A DNA stretch of 52,916 nucleotides from an uncultured Ruminococcus sp. (GCA_902785425.1 CACZYP010000037.1:1-52916), one strand, 5' to 3'; shown: positions 18,523 to 26,339, counted from the first letter of the stretch. Numbers and translations are program-made. Notes: generated by a model from the letters alone, not told the origin.

Positions 18523-19156
18523 AATTAACAACTCCTTGAATCTGATTGTCAAGAGAAATAACTCTCTTGTATTGCAGTCTCCATTGAAGAGCGTTACTGA
18601 TAGTAAGATAGCCCTGATTCGGAGGATTGTCAAATATCTCATTAGCGAGATCATTATAGGTTATTTCATCACCAGGTACGTTTTTATCAGTCAGCAAAGC
18701 TATTATATCTTCTTTGTTAGCGCCTATATCAAGACTTTGACGAATTAGGCGAGTAAGAGTATAATCTGCTGTTCTATCCGCTTCAATAAAAGTACAGTGT
18801 GTCATGGTCAAACGACATTCATTTGCAGTATCTTCCTTGTGGTAAACAAATACAAGCAGGTTATAACCCAAGCCGAATATTTTCTGTCTTGCAGATTTAA
18901 ACGGACAGCTGCTTTGCGGCTGAACAATGCTTGTAGTTTTTATATCAGTGTTCACTGATGGAAGATCAATTCCGAGAGCTGAACTGCCAACAGACATTTC
19001 ATATCTTTCGTTAAGATAGTTCTGAAATGCGTGTTCAACATATGTACCAACCGCCTTGCCATCGGTAACACCTATCAGTTCTACATGGTTTTGTGTCGAA
19101 AACCATTCGCTAAATGAAGCAGCTTCATCTATCAGATCATTTATTGTCAATCTCAT
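18509..19156 (-). CDS. Predicted type II restriction endonuclease
   Basis: About 215 residues. The centre carries E-x-x-F-x-x-x-L-x-x-R, then GIDLPSVNTDIKTTS, which fits a PD-(D/E)xK nuclease core (D, then DIK) as in many type II restriction enzymes. Together with the overlapping adenine methyltransferase this makes an R-M pair; the recognition site cannot be read from the sequence. The ATG at 19156 has AAAGGA nine bases upstream; the two in-frame ATGs further up sit on or before that site. It is the first gene of the operon, driven by the promoter at 19190-19218. Confidence 0.75.
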   Translation of the reverse strand: MRLTINDLIDEAASFSEWFSTQNHVELIGVTDGKAVGTYVEHAFQNYLNERYEMSVGSSALGIDLPSVNTDIKTTSIVQPQSSCPFKSARQKIFGLGYNLLVFVYHKEDTANECRLTMTHCTFIEADRTADYTLTRLIRQSLDIGANKEDIIALLTDKNVPGDEITYNDLANEIFDNPPNQGYLTISNALQWRLQYKRVISLDNQIQGVVNFVWQ

Positions 19157-19189
19157 CTTGACCATTCCTTTCAGGCTACACATATTCTA

Positions 19190-19218
19190 ATTATAGCGTA
19201 CTAATCTTAATAAATCAA
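19190..19218 (-). promoter_or_regulatory. Promoter of the R-M / STAND-HEPN operon
   Basis: On the minus strand TTGATT, 17 bases, then TATAAT (19190-19195). It lies 34 bases upstream of the nuclease ATG. Confidence 0.65.
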
Positions 19219-19284
19219 TACATAATCTGAGCTTTTCATCTATTTTTCGCTAAGCTGCAACTTCGATCACACCAGATTCAAAGT

Positions 19285-19470
19285 TTAGACTCTCCGCCCA
19301 AATCTATCAACCAACTCATCAGCCAGAGCCTTTATCTCCCTCTTAAACTACTCCCCCAACTCATACAACTCCTCACTCGGCAAACCATAATTTATCAGCC
19401 GCCGGTTCACCCTGCTCATCTTCGCCTGACGCTCCTCTTTCACGCTTTCATGGTAGATCTTTTTATCGAC
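19285..19470 (-). pseudogene. Remnant of an unknown coding sequence
   Basis: One minus-strand frame reads VDKKIYHESVKEERQAKM, then NYGLPSEELYELGE, an in-frame TAG, FKREIKALADELVDRFG and a stop. The residue composition is protein-like, but there is an internal stop and no start. The family is not recognised. The iteron-like array sits at its upstream edge. Confidence 0.35.
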
Positions 19471-19522
19471 GATAATTTATCGACGCTTTATCAGCGCTTT
19501 ATCGTCGCTTTATCGCCGCTTT
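19462..19522. repeat. Tandem 11-bp iteron-like repeats
   Basis: Four exact-length units TTTATCGACGC, TTTATCAGCGC, TTTATCGTCGC and TTTATCGCCGC start at 19476, 19487, 19498 and 19509. A diverged unit TTTATCGACGA lies at 19462. An 11-bp period places each unit on the same DNA face, as for protein-binding iterons. Confidence 0.65.
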
Positions 19523-19589
19523 CCTGATTGCGTACATCTACACTCCAACTCTATCAAAAATAACCTATCCAAAAACTCTATCAAATCTC

Positions 19590-19618
19590 TTGACTATTGA
19601 CCTTATTCGAGCTATAAT
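19590..19618 (+). promoter_or_regulatory. Promoter of the recombinase / macro-domain operon
   Basis: TTGACT (19590-19595), 17 bases, TATAAT (19613-19618). This near-consensus promoter implies a leader of about 95 bases before the recombinase ATG at 19722. Confidence 0.75.
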
Positions 19619-19721
19619 AGTTATATCAATTATAAGGTTCGTTATTCTTAATATGAAAATCATTTCAAAAAACGCTAAGTATATCTTGATACACTTACTA
19701 AATGTTGAAGGAGAATTACAC

Positions 19722-20426
19722 ATGGTTTACGGCTACTGTAGAATAAGCACACGCAAGCAGTCTATCGAAAGACAGATAAGAAATATCAAAAATGAATACC
19801 CCAACGCCGTAATAATCGAGGAAGCGTATACGGGCACTTCTCTGAACCGTCCGGAATGGAACAAGCTTTGCAAAAGGCTGAAGAAACACGATACCGTTGT
19901 ATTCGACAGCGTCAGCAGAATGAGCAGAAATGCCTCGGAGGGCTTCGGGCTGTACAAAGAGCTGTTCGAGAGACAAATTTGTCTTGTCTTTCTGAAGGAG
20001 CGGCACATTGACACTCAGGCGTATAAGGAAGCGCTTAACGGTATTGTGACTCAATCGTTCTCATCGGGCGACGATGCCGCTGATGAACTTGTCAACGCCA
20101 TCATGAGCGCTGTCAACAAGTTTATGATGAATAAGGTCGAGCAGGATATTTACAAGGCATTCGAGCAGTCGGAAAAAGAGGTTGACGACCTTCGGCAACG
20201 TACTCGTGAGGGAATAGAGACCGCCCGTTTGAACGGCAAACAGATCGGAACCGTCAAAGGCACTACGCACGAAACGAAAAAGAGCAAAGCGGTCAAGCCG
20301 CTTATAATCAAATACAGCAGAGATTTTGAAGGAACGCTTTCCGATAAGGACTGCATGAAGCTGTTAGGGCTGGCAAATAATACGTTTTATAAATACAAAC
20401 GAGAATTAAAGGGGTTATCGGTATGA
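19722..20426 (+). CDS. Serine recombinase of the resolvase/invertase family
   Basis: 234 residues from the ATG at 19722, preceded by GAAGGAGA. The N-terminus VYGYCRIST carries the catalytic serine (S9) in the YxRxS context, followed by the usual ERQIRNIK helix, the RMSRNASEG segment and an E-helix. It ends in a basic HTH-like tail (SDKDCMKLLGLANNTFYKYKREL). Small serine recombinases invert or resolve DNA between short crossover sites via a phosphoserine link. The stop overlaps the macro-domain start by four bases. It is too small to be a large serine integrase, and no crossover site was identified. Confidence 0.88.
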   Translation: MVYGYCRISTRKQSIERQIRNIKNEYPNAVIIEEAYTGTSLNRPEWNKLCKRLKKHDTVVFDSVSRMSRNASEGFGLYKELFERQICLVFLKERHIDTQAYKEALNGIVTQSFSSGDDAADELVNAIMSAVNKFMMNKVEQDIYKAFEQSEKEVDDLRQRTREGIETARLNGKQIGTVKGTTHETKKSKAVKPLIIKYSRDFEGTLSDKDCMKLLGLANNTFYKYKRELKGLSV

Positions 20427-21526
20427 ATATAGACTTTGTAAAAGGCAATGTTTTTGAAATGAAAGCTGACGCACTTGTGTTTTCAGCGAATAAAGAGCCG
20501 ATCATAGGCGGCAGCTTGGATGCGTTCATATATGAAAAAGCCGGCAAAGATCAACTGCTTGAAAAAAGAAAAGCTTTCGGTACTATCAAAAGCGGGAAAG
20601 CCTGCATTACCGAAAGCTGCGGTCTTAGCGGATACAAGTGGCTTATTCACGCCGTCTGCCCGGTTTATCAGAAAAACCACCCGACAAGTACCACACATAC
20701 TCTAAAGCAATGCTATCTTTCCGCACTTGCGCTTGCAAATGAAAAAGGTCTGGAAAGCGTTAATTTTGCTTTGCTTGGAGCAGGTGCTAAGGGTTTTTCG
20801 CATAGAAGAGCAAAAGTAGCCGCAGAAGAAGCTGTCGAAAAGTATCTCGCAGAAAATCCCGACAGTTCCGTAAAGTATGTTACGATCATTGAATACGAAA
20901 AAGAGGATGAATATCAAGCTCTGCTTGAATGTAACGACTGTCTAAAAAGATTGTATGATCTTTTACCGAAGATAAACGGCGGTGAACAGTTTTTGGAACA
21001 GAACTCCGAACTTGGAAGCATAAAAAAAGCCGTTGTTGATAAACTTACAGAGTATACCCTAACGGAAACTCAACAGTTCAGACAAAGATATGAAGCAGAC
21101 AAGCAGAAATACAATAATACTCATTCCGCTGATGATCTGACATTTGAAGATCATATTTATTCACAGCTTGTAGTACGACCCAAGAACACTACAAATATTG
21201 ATTTCGCAGTTCTGATCTATATCAGCAGCGCTACAGAAGTGTCGAGAATTTTCAATTATTTAAGAAAACGATACAATCAAACAAGTTCTTTCCTGAGCAT
21301 AAGAATGAATGTTTTGAAACTGAGCCTGGGATTGGAGCTTTCATACGAAAACACATGCCGCCTGATGTGGTCGCAGGGACACGACTTTCCTTCAAGCGAT
21401 ATGGATTATGATATTGTTAATAATTATATCATAATAGGAGATCAGAGTTATGCATTAGAAGATTATGCGAATGTATTCCAAAGTGCAAAGAGTAAAAATG
21501 CAGAAGAGAAAAGCGAAGAAAAATAA
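20423..21526 (+). CDS. Macro-domain protein with C-terminal helical module
   Basis: 367 residues. Residues 1-165 are a macro domain: FVKGNVFEMKADALVFSAN at the start, a GSLD loop, HAVCPVY, and NFALLGAGAKGF in the phosphate-binding position. Macro domains bind or hydrolyse ADP-ribose and its derivatives. The remaining 200 residues include a helical repressor-like ending (LSYENTCRLMWSQGHDFPSS, then DIVNNYII) seen in several Firmicutes proteins of unknown role. Translation is coupled to the recombinase by an ATGA overlap and the pair ends at a strong terminator. An ADP-ribose-linked sensing or antitoxin role is possible, but no ART toxin is visible next to it. Confidence 0.8.
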   Translation: MNIDFVKGNVFEMKADALVFSANKEPIIGGSLDAFIYEKAGKDQLLEKRKAFGTIKSGKACITESCGLSGYKWLIHAVCPVYQKNHPTSTTHTLKQCYLSALALANEKGLESVNFALLGAGAKGFSHRRAKVAAEEAVEKYLAENPDSSVKYVTIIEYEKEDEYQALLECNDCLKRLYDLLPKINGGEQFLEQNSELGSIKKAVVDKLTEYTLTETQQFRQRYEADKQKYNNTHSADDLTFEDHIYSQLVVRPKNTTNIDFAVLIYISSATEVSRIFNYLRKRYNQTSSFLSIRMNVLKLSLGLELSYENTCRLMWSQGHDFPSSDMDYDIVNNYIIIGDQSYALEDYANVFQSAKSKNAEEKSEEK

Positions 21527-21537
21527 CAGCTATATAG

Positions 21538-21580
21538 CCGCCGCTGAGCCGACAACGACTCAGCGGCGGTTTTGTTTTTT
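21538..21580 (+). terminator. Strong terminator after the macro-domain gene
   Basis: An 11-bp perfect stem CCGCCGCTGAG / CTCAGCGGCGG with a ten-base loop is followed by TTTTGTTTTTT. Confidence 0.85.
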
Positions 21581-21635
21581 ATACCAAACGCTTGGTATCA
21601 GAAACCAAGCATAATTTTTCCGAGTGAGGTATAAT
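21581..21635 (+). promoter_or_regulatory. Operator-like dyads and promoter of the ClpP-like gene
   Basis: ATACCAA-ACGC-TTGGTAT (21581-21598) is a perfect 7-bp dyad, and a third ACCAA half lies at 21604, so two overlapping stems are possible. A TATAAT (21630-21635) follows with no good -35, as in promoters that depend on an activator bound upstream. The regulator is unknown. Confidence 0.5.
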
Positions 21636-21683
21636 ACAATCACAGCATCAACAACAGCAATAAACGAAAAGAGGTGAATCAAC

Positions 21684-22265
21684 ATGATCCCGTCATTCAA
21701 GACACACGTAGAGAACTCCGCAGGAGGGCACGATTTTGATATATCGGCTATTCTCGCAGGACAAGGAAGATTCTATCTTACCGGTCCAGTCAATGTCGAT
21801 TCGGAGCTTGCAATGGCTGCCTATCTTGATTATGCTGCAAGAGAGGGCCTGAACGTCACGATCATCTTAAATACCGACGGCGGAGAAGTCAACGCAGGGC
21901 TTGCAATCTATGATCTCATTCAAAGCTACCCATACGAGATTACGATCATCTGCGTCGGTATTGCCGCAAGCATGGGCGCTATCCTCTTGGCAGGCGGCAG
22001 GAAAGGCAGACGCTTTATCCTTCCGCACTCTAAGGTAATGATCCACGAGCCGCTTATTACAAATGGATTCGGTGGTTCGGCGACCTCAATAGAGCAGAAG
22101 GCTAAAACGATACTCGATGTTAAACAGAAGCTCAACGAGATACTTGCCAAGCACACAGGCAGAACGCTCGAAGAGATCAACAAAGCAACTGCCTTTGACA
22201 ACTTTATGTCAGCAGAAGAAGCCGTTGAATTCGGCATCTGCGACGCCATAGGCACAATTTATTAA
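21684..22265 (+). CDS. ClpP-like serine peptidase of a mobile element
   Basis: 193 residues, ClpP/crotonase fold. The catalytic triad is readable as S96 (GIAASMGA), H122 (MIHEP) and D173 (AFDNFM). The oxyanion loop LNTDGGEV lies in the expected place. It is shorter and more diverged than housekeeping ClpP and has no Clp ATPase beside it. AGAGGTG precedes the ATG. It lies upstream of a soluble VirD4-like ATPase, with a MITE inserted between. Substrates are unknown; processing of a phage or conjugation protein is a usual guess for element-borne ClpP-like peptidases. Confidence 0.85.
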   Translation: MIPSFKTHVENSAGGHDFDISAILAGQGRFYLTGPVNVDSELAMAAYLDYAAREGLNVTIILNTDGGEVNAGLAIYDLIQSYPYEITIICVGIAASMGAILLAGGRKGRRFILPHSKVMIHEPLITNGFGGSATSIEQKAKTILDVKQKLNEILAKHTGRTLEEINKATAFDNFMSAEEAVEFGICDAIGTIY

Positions 22266-22327
22266 TCATTTGCATATATGTGTTGACAAATCTGTGATGA
22301 TGTTTCGCAGTTGTTCACATGGATAAG

Positions 22328-22474
22328 TTAAGGAACCACTGAATAAATCACGTCCTGCGGACTGAGCACCCATCTTGCTTGCATCTTTTGGTCAAATTGA
22401 ACTCAAAAACCTTGAAATACGTCAGTAATCTGACTGCGCAATATGGTCACTCGATTTAATCAGCGCTTCCTTAA
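22328..22474. mobile_element. 147-bp MITE-like element, copy B
   Basis: The left end TTAAGGAACCACTGAATAAATC is an imperfect inverted repeat of the right end, read inward as TTAAGGAAGCGCTGATTAAATC (19 of 22 match). The right half carries the GAGTG-x-CCATATTGCGCAGTCAGATT core found also at 3891 and 52818. There is no coding sequence, so it would be moved in trans. Confidence 0.65.
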
Positions 22475-22544
22475 ATGATAGTACAGCTGCAAACACCTCT
22501 TTCTTATTTGTCACACTGTATGTGAGATATGAGGAGGAATACAA

Positions 22545-23879
22545 ATGAATACGAACAACTATTATTTCGACAGCATTTACAGTCCCGACGAAAAGTTTGA
22601 AACTCCGTTTTACATCAGGCCTGATTTTGAAACGCAGCTTTTCAACGACTCTGATTTTATCTTCTCAAAAAGCTCACGAAGGCAGCTCGACGATTTCGTT
22701 ACACAGCTCAACAACAACGTTATCGTCATGGGAACAAGCGGCTGCGGCAAAACGACGAGATATGTCGATCCAAACATCAGGCAGGCTGCGGGCAGCATGA
22801 TTATTTCCGACCCGAAGGGAAGCCTCGTGAAAAAGCACGGGCGTTTTCTGGAGGAGGAGGGTTACCACGTTCTTGTGATGGATTTTCGGCAACCCGAGCG
22901 ATCCGTGCGGTGGAACCCTCTTGCGCAGGCAAAGACGACGCAGGATATCATGCGGATATCAAATGCGCTGACGTATGACTATACCGAAGGGCAACATAGC
23001 ATTGACCCGTTCTGGGATCAGAACACGGTCATGCTGATAAACGCACTTGTCGGCTATATGCTTGAAACGGGATATGAGCCTATTAATTTTCACAGCCTTA
23101 TCTCGCTGCTGCATGAGGGCGAACGCTTCACCAGAACGACGTTTGAAAACGGCATGAGAAAGCATGACGAAAACTGCTCAAAGCTGCGGGATCGTTTTAA
23201 TGAGCTGAAAGGAAGAAATCCGAACAGTTGGGCTTGCGAGCAGTTTTTCAATGTTGATTCAGCTCCCGAGAGAACGTTCGGCACGGTCAGAACGTGCGTT
23301 GCGACAAAATTCTCGAACTACACAACAGAGGAAATATCAGCGATGATGTCGGACAATGATATTGACTTTGAAAGGCTTGCCAACGAAAAATTCGCATTAT
23401 TCATCATTCAGAGCGACTGCGACCGATCAATGGACAGGTTGGTGAATCTCTTTATCTCTCAGGCGATATTCGCTCTGTGCGGTTATGCGGACAGATGCAA
23501 AAACAGCCGCTTGCCGATACCCGTTCGCTTCTTCCTCGACGACTACGGCGCAACTACCGTTATCGATAACCTTGACACAATAATTTCCACTATCCGCTCC
23601 CGCGCGATCTCCGTTTCGCTCATTCTCCAATCGGAGTCACAGCTTGCAAAGGGCAAGGAGGGCACCGACAAAACGATCCTTTCTAACTGCGATACATATA
23701 TCTACATGGGCGGCAACGACATTGAAACGGCAAGGGCGGTAAGCATTCGATGCAACAAACCGCTCGATCAGGTTCTTTATATGCCCGTAGGTTACTGCTG
23801 GGTGTTTGAACGCGGCAAAAAGCCCGTCTTCTCCGAAACGGCAGAGCAGGTTGACTACGAACAGGAGAAGCTGTTATAA
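22545..23879 (+). CDS. Soluble VirD4/TraG-like ATPase
   Basis: 444 residues. Walker A is GTSGCGKT (63-70), the typical DPKGSLV follows, and a Walker B-like FFLDDYG lies near 329-335, with LILQSESQL and a final GGNDIETA segment, all in the order of type IV coupling proteins. Unlike conjugative VirD4/TraG it has no N-terminal membrane helices, and no type IV secretion channel genes are present. It may serve mobilisation using another element's channel, or act as a free hexameric motor. It is preceded by a GAGGAGG site and followed by the hairpin at 23881-23925. Confidence 0.85.
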   Translation: MNTNNYYFDSIYSPDEKFETPFYIRPDFETQLFNDSDFIFSKSSRRQLDDFVTQLNNNVIVMGTSGCGKTTRYVDPNIRQAAGSMIISDPKGSLVKKHGRFLEEEGYHVLVMDFRQPERSVRWNPLAQAKTTQDIMRISNALTYDYTEGQHSIDPFWDQNTVMLINALVGYMLETGYEPINFHSLISLLHEGERFTRTTFENGMRKHDENCSKLRDRFNELKGRNPNSWACEQFFNVDSAPERTFGTVRTCVATKFSNYTTEEISAMMSDNDIDFERLANEKFALFIIQSDCDRSMDRLVNLFISQAIFALCGYADRCKNSRLPIPVRFFLDDYGATTVIDNLDTIISTIRSRAISVSLILQSESQLAKGKEGTDKTILSNCDTYIYMGGNDIETARAVSIRCNKPLDQVLYMPVGYCWVFERGKKPVFSETAEQVDYEQEKLL

Positions 23880-23880
23880 A

Positions 23881-23925
23881 TTGATGCGGGCTATCCGCAC
23901 ACTTTGCGCGGATAGCCCGCATCAA
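23881..23925 (+). other. 18-bp perfect hairpin between two genes
   Basis: TTGATGCGGGCTATCCGC (23881-23898) and its exact complement (23908-23925) enclose a nine-base loop, ACACTTTGC. There is no T-tract: AAGGAGG of the next gene follows immediately. It may stabilise the upstream message, modulate translation of the next gene or attenuate weakly. Confidence 0.75.
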
Positions 23926-23941
23926 CAAGGAGGTATTTACT

Positions 23942-24538
23942 ATGAACGAAAACATCATTACCGAAGGCATCAGGTTATCAGAGGAGATCTTCAAGAAACA
24001 TGATGAAGCATTGCACCTTCGTGACAACTTCACAGAGCTTTCCGAAGAAGAACTCGAAGCGGCAGAAGATAAACTCTGGGCTGACATACAGAGAATGATA
24101 GCCAAAGCGAAACCTGCCGTTACAGCAGCCGTTATCAGTGCGCTAAAAAACGCTCCTTGGATAACGCCCGAGGAGATCGACAACTATATTCCCCATGTCA
24201 ACACACCGAAAACAACGGAAAAATTCAAAACGATCGCCGAAAACGGACTGACCGGCCTTAAAGGGCTGTGGCTGCTGACAGATTATATATCCTGCGAATA
24301 CGATCACTGCGGTCCCGAGCTTATAGTTGACGACGAATTCACCGCAAAAGAAGATACTATGAAGCATATAGACCTTAACTGTAGCATATCTGATCTTTTT
24401 TTACATTTTGAATGGGTCGAGAACCGTCTTGACAGCGATGTGCTCTGCGAGGGAAAGAGAGGGTTCAATCTTGGTATCGTCCGAGAGATTCTTGAAGGCA
24501 GGGTGAGAACTGTATATATTGCAACAGGCGCCAATTAA
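23942..24538 (+). CDS. Hypothetical acidic helical protein
   Basis: 198 residues, family not recognised. The first 70 residues are helical and very acidic (TELSEEELEAAEDKLW), followed by a mixed domain with KNAPWITPEEIDNYI, GLTGLKGLWLLTDYI and a C-terminal RGFNLGIVREILEGRV. There is no signal peptide or membrane helix. It sits nine bases after AAGGAGG and follows the VirD4-like gene on the same strand, so a partner role to that ATPase is plausible but unproven. Confidence 0.65.
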   Translation: MNENIITEGIRLSEEIFKKHDEALHLRDNFTELSEEELEAAEDKLWADIQRMIAKAKPAVTAAVISALKNAPWITPEEIDNYIPHVNTPKTTEKFKTIAENGLTGLKGLWLLTDYISCEYDHCGPELIVDDEFTAKEDTMKHIDLNCSISDLFLHFEWVENRLDSDVLCEGKRGFNLGIVREILEGRVRTVYIATGAN

Positions 24539-24551
24539 ATCAGCGCCTGTT
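24523..24551. terminator. Hairpin at the convergent gene end
   Basis: AACAGGCGC / GCGCCTGTT, 9 bp with an 11-base loop, overlaps the stop codon of the hypothetical gene and separates it from the convergent replication-type gene. There is no clear T-tract, so it is a weak terminator call. Confidence 0.4.
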
Positions 24552-24570
24552 AGTCCGCAGTCTATTCATA

Positions 24571-25524
24571 TTAGCATAAGTTTATCGGGTTTTTGTTAAT
24601 AAAGTAATCATTTCTTATTGTGGCAAAATCAAAGCTGATTGCTTTTACTGCTTTATCTGCAACATCGGCAATTGCCTGAAGATCAAATTCAAATTCTTTA
24701 TCATCTGTAAATACATAAGGTGCAAGCTTTTTCTTCATCTTGTAACCTAATTTCTGAAAGTATTTGACCTTTTCATAATTATCTCTAAGAGTCTCAACTA
24801 ATACTTTTTCTGTATCGTTTAATGACGAGTCCAAATTTACCTCAATGCACTCATTCGATCTGATAATGACCTTTGGCAAAGAGAGTGAAACTTTCTGAAT
24901 CCAACCATCTTTAAGAGGATTGCCTAATGTTATTTCACAGCGAGTAAGCGAATAAGTGAGCTTGCTTTCTTTCTGCTTGTCGTATAATTTTACATGACCT
25001 ACCTTATTGCGATTTTTCCCAAGATATTCTGTAGTGTTATCTTTCGATGCAATGTATTCCAATTTACTGCGTCTATCTTTCATTAAATTAACAAAATATT
25101 TTTCAATGGGCATATCAACCGCAACGTCGATTATGTGTATCGTATATGAATCTGCTAAACTCAGAATTTTATAAAGATCCTTCATGAATTCTTCCGAATG
25201 AAAACATCTATTCGGATTAAATACTGCATAACATTTACAACCGTTTTTGCTGTTATTAAACAAATTTAATTCAAGTGATGCATACTGTTTTCCATCTTTA
25301 TCATGATACTTCTTGATGCATTTACGGTTGTAATGATACGAACGGGGGTCTTCTTCACTAATAGTTGCATCAGGGATAATTCTTTTCAGTTTATTGGGAT
25401 TTCTGATTAAGTATTCTACATTATTATAATTCATTTCAAAATCGATCCTTGCTCGATCACCAGAATAAATATTGCAGCCTGACTCAATAGAGCAATTATA
25501 TAAAAGCTCACTCACTGTTATCAC
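24571..25524 (-). CDS. Rep_trans / MobT-like replication or relaxase protein
   Basis: 317 residues. The central part has the order seen in replication-initiation factors of the Rep_trans family (PF02486): a DVAVDM metal-binding-like strand, TEYLGKNRNK, KLYDKQKES, then TRCEITL. Proteins of this family start rolling-circle replication of plasmids or act as MobT relaxases of Tn916-type and mobilisable elements by nicking at an origin. The nucleophile tyrosine was not pinned down. The start is a GTG at 25524 that overlaps the KilAC gene by 17 bases; another GTG three codons later is possible. It is the last gene of a four-gene minus-strand operon. The nick site was not found. Confidence 0.65.
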   Translation of the reverse strand: MITVSELLYNCSIESGCNIYSGDRARIDFEMNYNNVEYLIRNPNKLKRIIPDATISEEDPRSYHYNRKCIKKYHDKDGKQYASLELNLFNNSKNGCKCYAVFNPNRCFHSEEFMKDLYKILSLADSYTIHIIDVAVDMPIEKYFVNLMKDRRSKLEYIASKDNTTEYLGKNRNKVGHVKLYDKQKESKLTYSLTRCEITLGNPLKDGWIQKVSLSLPKVIIRSNECIEVNLDSSLNDTEKVLVETLRDNYEKVKYFQKLGYKMKKKLAPYVFTDDKEFEFDLQAIADVADKAVKAISFDFATIRNDYFINKNPINLC

Positions 25525-26053
25525 TCACTTTCACAACTCCATCAGCCTTAAGCTGATCTTCAATAAAGCGTTTACCTTTTTCTGTCCATCTGTAACTTGT
25601 ACATCTAAACCAATGTATTTGAAATACAAACCCTTCTGATATGTACTTTTCAAGAGGTTTCCATTTCTTGCCGTCTCTCTTCTGAATCTGTTTAAATTCA
25701 AGATAACTGTTCAGCCTTTGAGCTGACCAACCATATCCGGAAGCAATTTCCGTAGCTGTAAAATAAGGCTTTTCCTTCTTTTTGTTATTAGCTATAGAGT
25801 CTACGTCATCAGAAGTATTCTGAACAGCTATGTTTTGGGTATTATGCAGATCTTCATTAGATTCTCCGACAAGTGTGTTACTGTTTGCAAATTTATTATT
25901 ACATAATAATATCAGCATATGGATGCCTGTTGAATCGGTACCGCTCAAAATCTGTTGTATTTCATTATTGTTAGGTAATTTACCATCTGTAGATACATTA
26001 TCTCCAATACTAAAAGACTGAAGATTTGGGTTAATAAAACTGTTATCTTTCAT
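25508..26053 (-). CDS. Phage antirepressor (KilAC-like) domain protein
   Basis: About 181 residues from the ATG at 26053, which has GAGAGG nine bases upstream (an earlier ATG at 26074 sits before that site). The N-terminal 90 residues are low in structure and rich in N and S. The C-terminal half YFTATEIASGYGWSAQRLN, then a KKWKPLEKYISEGF segment and RWTEKGKRFI, fits the KilAC/ANT DNA-binding domain found in phage antirepressors. It overlaps both neighbours slightly. It is likely a regulator of element replication or excision. Confidence 0.7.
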   Translation of the reverse strand: MKDNSFINPNLQSFSIGDNVSTDGKLPNNNEIQQILSGTDSTGIHMLILLCNNKFANSNTLVGESNEDLHNTQNIAVQNTSDDVDSIANNKKKEKPYFTATEIASGYGWSAQRLNSYLEFKQIQKRDGKKWKPLEKYISEGFVFQIHWFRCTSYRWTEKGKRFIEDQLKADGVVKVSDNSE

Positions 26054-26339
26054 ACTCTTCATCCTCTCTTTCATTAACTTCAGTTAAGTTATTATCACTA
26101 ATTATAGAGTTTTCATAATTATCATTACGAAAATCATAACCCGTATACTCTGAAAACTTCTTAGGCGAGATGTAATAATCGTACTGCTCATTTCGCTCGT
26201 CTGTCTTAAACGCTATGCCAAACGGCAGCAATCCTCTCTGCAGCCCTATTCTTATAAATTGAGGTGATTTCCCCATGATACGAGCCGCTTCATTAACAGG
26301 AATACTTCCGATTCCTCCTCCAAAATCAAAATTCTTCAT
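26043..26339 (-). CDS. Excisionase-like small HTH protein
   Basis: 98 residues. IPVNEAARIMGKSPQFIRIG and GLLPFGIAFK, followed by YYISPKKFSEYTG, match a common small wHTH protein of Firmicutes phages and integrative elements, likened to excisionases that direct the integrase. The tail is acidic. AAAGGAG precedes the ATG. It lies near the tyrosine integrase but on the other strand, in the same operon as the Rep-like gene. Confidence 0.7.
   Translation of the reverse strand: MKNFDFGGGIGSIPVNEAARIMGKSPQFIRIGLQRGLLPFGIAFKTDERNEQYDYYISPKKFSEYTGYDFRNDNYENSIISDNNLTEVNEREDEEYER

Noticed and set aside
18522-18654. Longer N-terminus of the methyltransferase
   Set aside because: This stretch overlaps the nuclease coding sequence and has no ribosome site; the TTG at 18522 has GGAG and the Q-motif follows at once.
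19462-19522. CRISPR array
   Set aside because: The 11-bp units are contiguous with no spacers, and no cas gene is in the window.
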